This document shows, piece by piece, positions 7,201 through 8,438 of a stretch of DNA of 8,438 nt. A program made the position numbers and the translations under genes. Source of the stretch: Candidatus Rokuibacteriota bacterium (lineage in GTDB: Bacteria; JAUVQV01). The stretch lies in contig JAUWCW010000076.1 of assembly GCA_030609125.1 (NCBI GenBank), positions 1-8,438 on the forward strand, written 5' to 3'. A model generated the notes under the pieces. It worked only from the letters and a program-made list of their open reading frames with translations, had not been told where the DNA came from and did no database searches. Within the stretch, counting starts at the first letter, position 1. The number at the start of each line of letters is the position of its first letter.

Positions 7201-8309
7201 GATCCCCCCTCCAGGGCCCTGCGGTAGACGCCCATCGTCCGGCGTGCCGCCTCGGCCCAGCTGAAGTGCTTTGCCCGGGCGAGGCCGATGCGCGAGAGTC
7301 TGGCCCGGTAGGCGGAATCGTCGAGGACGCGGCAGAGGGCCGTCATGAGGGAGTCGACGCTTGCGGGCGAAAAATAGGCCGCCGCCGGCCCGAGCACCTC
7401 CGGGATGGAGGAACTCGTGGAGGAGACGACGGGCGCGCCGCAGGCCATGGCCTCCAGGGGGGGCAGGCCGAAACCTTCGTAGCGGGAGGGGAAGACGAAG
7501 ACTGTCGCCGCGGAGTAGAGAAAGGCCAGCGTGTCGTGATCGACGGTGCCGAAGAGCCTCACCTTCGGCCCCACCCCGAGGGCTCTCGCCTCCTCCTCGA
7601 GCTCCGCGTGCTGGGCGTCGCTGCCGCCGACGACGACGAGCTCGAGGCCGGAGTAGGAGGTCTGCAGGCGGGCGAAGGCGCTCATCAGCAACCCGAGGTT
7701 CTTGTGCTTCTTGGGGTTGCCCACGAAGAGAAGGTAGTTTCCCTTCAGGTCCAGCGAGGTGGCGAGCCAGTCCCGCACCTCGGGCAGGGGCCGGGCGGTG
7801 AATGTCGCCTCCACTCCGTTGGGTATGACGCTCACTTCCCGCGCTCCGCCGGGACAGTGCCGGCGTATGTCTCTGGCGGAAGAGCGGGAGACGGTGATGA
7901 GGCCCGTGGCCTCCCTGACGGCCCTGCCGATCATGTGCCGCGCGTAGTGCCTGGCCAGGGGGTGGGGGAGGTATTCCCTGAAAAGCAGGTGTATGAGGTC
8001 ATGGATGGTCACCACCGAGGGGCAGGGGAGCCGGTACGGGAGGGTGTAGTGGGGGGAGTGAAAGAGGTCCAGCCCCTCGCGGCGGGCCTTGACGGAGAGA
8101 CTCCAGAGCTCGCGGACCGAGTAGTTCCCCGCCGTTTCCGCCACCAGGGTGACGTTTTCACCCGAAGGCAGGAGCCCCTCGTCGCCGGGGCGGTGGAAGA
8201 GGACCCACTCGCAGTCCGGGTTCTGCTCCACCAGCAGGGCCGACAGGTTGCGGATATACGTGCCGATGCCGAAGTCCTCGGCTTTGCGGGCGTCGATGCC
8301 GATTCTCAC
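7197..8309 (-). CDS. GT4-family glycosyltransferase (mannosyltransferase-like)
   Basis: This 370-residue GT-B enzyme starts MRIGIDARKAEDFGIGTYIR, the GIG-T-Y loop of the N-terminal fold common in GT4 mannosyl/rhamnosyltransferases. Motifs in order are DLFHSPHYTLP (81-91), TIHDLIHLLF (101-110), TGLITVSRSSARDI (135-148) and VIPNGV (161-166). The donor site follows with FVGNPKKHKNLGLLMSAF (195-212), then FPSRYEGFGLPPLEAMACG with the E-x7-E pair E278/E286. It is soluble or membrane-associated, with no TM segment. It should extend the lipid-linked glycan; the sugar is unknown. The start is GTG, overlapping the TGA of the upstream glycosyltransferase as GTGA, with G-rich sequence 6 nt before it. 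Its C-terminus (FSWAEAARRTMGVYRRAL) matches the pattern at the end of the upstream partial enzyme, so the two look like tandem paralogues. Confidence 0.93.
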   Translation of the reverse strand: MRIGIDARKAEDFGIGTYIRNLSALLVEQNPDCEWVLFHRPGDEGLLPSGENVTLVAETAGNYSVRELWSLSVKARREGLDLFHSPHYTLPYRLPCPSVVTIHDLIHLLFREYLPHPLARHYARHMIGRAVREATGLITVSRSSARDIRRHCPGGAREVSVIPNGVEATFTARPLPEVRDWLATSLDLKGNYLLFVGNPKKHKNLGLLMSAFARLQTSYSGLELVVVGGSDAQHAELEEEARALGVGPKVRLFGTVDHDTLAFLYSAATVFVFPSRYEGFGLPPLEAMACGAPVVSSTSSSIPEVLGPAAAYFSPASVDSLMTALCRVLDDSAYRARLSRIGLARAKHFSWAEAARRTMGVYRRALEGGS

Positions 8310-8438
8310 CGCCCGCCCCCCGTCTCCCCCAGGACGTCCCGGTAGATGCCAAGGGTCTTCCTGGCCGTCTTCTCCCAGGTGAAGGAGGCGGCCCGTTCCA
8401 GCCCTCTCTTGCTCATCTCCCGGAGCTTCTCCGGCGAG
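8306..8438 (-). CDS. C-terminal end of a GT4-like glycosyltransferase, truncated by the window
   Basis: Forty-three codons before a TGA read as SPEKLREMSKRGLERAASFTWEKTARKTLGIYRDVLGE and a Gly-rich tail (given in part: GLERAASFTWEKTARKTLGI is the informative piece). The pattern RA-x3-F-(T/S)-W-x3-AR-x-T-x-G-(I/V)-YR is the usual last helix of GT4 enzymes. It is matched by RAKHFSWAEAARRTMGVYRR at the end of the next gene. The catalytic region is outside the window. The stop overlaps the next GTG as GTGA, so the two are co-transcribed and probably coupled. Confidence 0.8.
   Translation of the reverse strand, partial: SPEKLREMSKRGLERAASFTWEKTARKTLGIYRDVLGETGGGR

Noticed and set aside
8236-8250. 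GG-N10-GC sigma54 promoter-like spacing on the + strand
   Set aside because: It is inside a glycosyltransferase gene, on the antisense strand, and matches little beyond the two dinucleotides.

Overview
The window looks like chromosomal DNA from a GC-rich, Gram-negative-type anaerobe, most plausibly from Desulfobacterota (Deltaproteobacteria) or a nearby phylum. Three things suggest this: the tail of an acyl-CoA dehydratase activase-related protein (an anaerobe family), a sigma54-type (NtrC-class) response regulator paired with a membrane NtrB-like kinase, and an undecaprenyl-phosphate-dependent exopolysaccharide cluster. Taxonomy is inferred from gene content only.

Layout. At the left edge the 3' end of the activase-related gene lies on the + strand (3-512). 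A 241-base gap without a gene follows (513-753). All other genes are on the - strand, so transcription runs right to left. In that order they are: the last 43 codons of a GT4-like glycosyltransferase (8306-8438), a complete GT4 glycosyltransferase (7197-8309), a second, divergent GT4 glycosyltransferase (6076-7200), a WcaJ/WbaP-type polyprenyl glycosylphosphotransferase (4664-6064), a two-TM histidine kinase (3141-4613) and its NtrC-family response regulator (1790-3148). Junctions are tight: GTGA overlaps, then 11 nt, 50 nt and an 8-nt overlap. The whole block reads as one transcription unit that builds a surface polysaccharide and encodes a two-component system at its tail.

Downstream is a structured 209-base intergenic region (1581-1789). 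It holds a dispersed-repeat-like element, a GC hairpin placed inside a promoter-like sequence on the + strand, a near-perfect 25-bp palindrome, and a sigma70-like promoter pointing at two small coupled genes (1215-1580 and 754-1218). Both small genes encode excisionase/MerR-like winged-helix proteins with clearly related N-termini. The second carries a C-terminal coiled coil. Their function is unknown.

How the genes may work together (inference): the phosphotransferase loads the first sugar-phosphate on undecaprenyl phosphate, the GT4 enzymes extend it, and the kinase/regulator pair couples an envelope or periplasmic signal to sigma54-dependent transcription, perhaps of polysaccharide genes outside the window. 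No convincing sigma54 promoter was seen inside it. The two small HTH proteins and their palindrome-rich promoter are the least explained part. I found no CRISPR array, tRNA, rRNA or insertion sequence.
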